Assembly: GCA_021788565.1 (NCBI GenBank)
Contig: JAJYKO010000276.1
Span: 1-7,096 of the forward strand
DNA length: 7,096 nucleotides
Origin: Chloroflexota bacterium
GTDB taxonomy: Bacteria > Chloroflexota > UBA6077
Reading direction: 5' to 3'
Below the pieces are notes generated by a model. That model was not told the origin of the DNA. It was given only the letters and a program-made list of their open reading frames with translations, and did not search any database. Positions 6,198 through 7,096 of the stretch are shown one piece after another. The translations under genes were made by a program, and so were the position numbers. Every line of letters begins with the position of its first letter. Position 1 is the first letter of the stretch.

Positions 6198-6278
6198 ATG
6201 GATCCCATAGGCGCGGCGGCCGTTGGCATAACCCTGGGCGGAGAATTGATGCTACGCGAGCCCTGCGGGGGCGTATGA
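6198..6278 (+). CDS. 26-residue small ORF, possible gene remnant
   Basis: ATG 6198 follows AGGAGGTGG at a normal distance and encodes MDPIGAAAVGITLGGELM followed by LREPCGGV, then TGA. It is weakly hydrophobic in the middle but too short and polar to be a sure membrane peptide. Its TGA lies inside the TATGAT of the next gene's module. I do not recognise it. The consensus start module argues that something was, or is, translated here. It may be a leader peptide for the downstream family A gene, a true micro-protein, or the first codons of a gene whose body has been deleted. Confidence 0.25.
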   Translation: MDPIGAAAVGITLGGELMLREPCGGV

Positions 6279-6295
6279 TCCACGTCGCCAGGCGG
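6274..6295 (+). promoter_or_regulatory. Variant start module (TATGAT-N10-AGGCGG) of the second family A gene
   Basis: TATGAT (6274-6279) is followed after 10 rather than 8 bases by AGGCGG (6290-6295), a Shine-Dalgarno with one mismatch, 7 bases before ATG 6303. This is the weakest of the five modules. The start is supported by the MKRW N-terminus shared with the paralog that begins at 2603. Confidence 0.5.
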
Positions 6296-6302
6296 TAGAA
6301 GC

Positions 6303-7096
6303 ATGAAGCGTTGGATGCCCACCATCATTGCGTTCCTGATGACCCTCGCAGCGCTGGTACCTCCGGCGCTCGGCCTTCCTCAGCATATCGATGAGGTCGA
6401 GTACTCGTGGACCGCTGCCTACTACGGTGGCAAGATCGCTGCTCTCGACTTCGCCCCGTATGCAGGGAGCGATGAGATGCTTGATCCCGGATGGTCTCCG
6501 CAGACGCACTGGGCATTGACGCAACCAATGGGCGCGCGCTACATCTACGCGGCTGCGCTTGGCATCACAGGTTCCCAGCCATCACGTGAACCGACCGCCC
6601 GAGCCAACAGTCCCTTAGATAATCCACTTACACATCTGCCCGACCAAACGCTGGCCACCATCCGCGGTGCCGCCATTCTCCTTGCAGCCATCGGCCTATC
6701 GCTGATCGTCTATCGTTTCGGATGGCCCGCTTTAGTGGCCACTGTCATCTTTCTGGCTATTCCTTCTGTCCGAGACGACCTGTGCCGGGGATGGGCAGAG
6801 GGTCCGCTTCTCTTCGGCTTTGGTCTTGCCGCCCTTTCCTACGGGACGCGCTGGTTCGCTGTCACCTGTGGCCTCGCCGCTACCTTCAAACTCACCGCCC
6901 TGGGCCTGTGGCCTCTCGCCTTCTGGCACGGCTTCGGGCGCTCCCGATACCGCCACATCCTGGGGGTGCTGGTCGCGGCGGGCACCTGGACAGTTCTGAT
7001 GCCGCCCTCTTGGTTCGCAGGCGGACCGTCGTACCTTGTGCCCATGCTGGTTGACCGCTGGTGGGAGTTCAGTCGACAGAGCAGCCAGCCCGATCG
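6303..7096 (+). CDS. Short GT-C-like membrane protein (family A), 3' partial
   Basis: From ATG 6303 the frame stays open to the right edge: 264 complete codons, no stop. It is a paralog of the gene at 2603, colinear from MKRW to WFAGGPSYLVPM. It shares the first membrane segment (1-25), D30-E31 with Y34 and W36 in DEVEYSW, the loop DPGWSP and WALTQPMG, RDDL with WAEGPLLFG, SYGTRWFA, and FKLTALGLWPLAF. Conserved acidic and aromatic residues across the two copies mark them as functional, while the loop around residues 85-120 differs strongly and may set acceptor choice. If full length matches the paralog, about 35-40 residues and one membrane helix lie beyond the window. The DE pair after the first helix fits GT-C enzymes; I cannot name the family or the sugar. 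This copy shows no frame break in the visible part, so it may be the working one. Confidence 0.8.
   Translation, partial: MKRWMPTIIAFLMTLAALVPPALGLPQHIDEVEYSWTAAYYGGKIAALDFAPYAGSDEMLDPGWSPQTHWALTQPMGARYIYAAALGITGSQPSREPTARANSPLDNPLTHLPDQTLATIRGAAILLAAIGLSLIVYRFGWPALVATVIFLAIPSVRDDLCRGWAEGPLLFGFGLAALSYGTRWFAVTCGLAATFKLTALGLWPLAFWHGFGRSRYRHILGVLVAAGTWTVLMPPSWFAGGPSYLVPMLVDRWWEFSRQSSQPD

Overview
This is a GC-rich window (about 60% G+C by eye). It holds a plus-strand cluster of multi-pass membrane glycosyltransferases of the GT-C type plus one cytosolic GT2 glycosyltransferase. No rRNA, tRNA, CRISPR array or intact mobile element is visible. GT87 paralogs, a short DE-motif membrane family and high GC would fit an uncultured Chloroflexota or another high-GC lineage, but no marker gene is present, so that placement is a guess.

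Layout, left to right. Positions 3-1529 hold a GT-C type membrane protein that enters from the left edge and ends in a soluble extracytoplasmic domain. Positions 1530-1926 are non-coding apart from a strong hairpin (1567-1602). Positions 1927-2550 hold a GT2 (dolichol-phosphate-mannose-synthase-like) gene that loses family similarity after about residue 180, so it is 3'-truncated. Positions 2603-3469 hold a short GT-C-like protein ('family A') whose natural C-terminus continues out of frame to 3507; one missing base near 3407-3409 explains this. Positions 3567-4685 and 4728-5819 hold two GT87 (DUF2029) paralogs. Positions 5820-6302 lack a convincing large gene but carry a hairpin, one more start-signal module and a 26-codon ORF. 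A second family A gene starts at 6303 and runs off the right edge without a stop.

The order from 2603 onward is A-GT87-GT87-A. Each of these genes, and the small ORF, is preceded by the same compact module: a TATGAT hexamer, normally exactly 8 bases, then AGGAGG and the start codon. This is the most distinctive non-coding signal in the window. If TATGAT is a -10 box, each gene has its own promoter and its mRNA begins at or just before the Shine-Dalgarno sequence.

Working hypothesis (inference): the cluster builds a cell-surface glycan or glycolipid. GT2 enzymes of the DPMS type charge polyprenyl phosphate with a sugar on the cytoplasmic side, and GT-C/GT87 enzymes use such lipid-linked sugars on the outer face. 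The truncated GT2, the frameshifted family A copy and the gene-poor gaps suggest a locus under turnover by duplication and decay.
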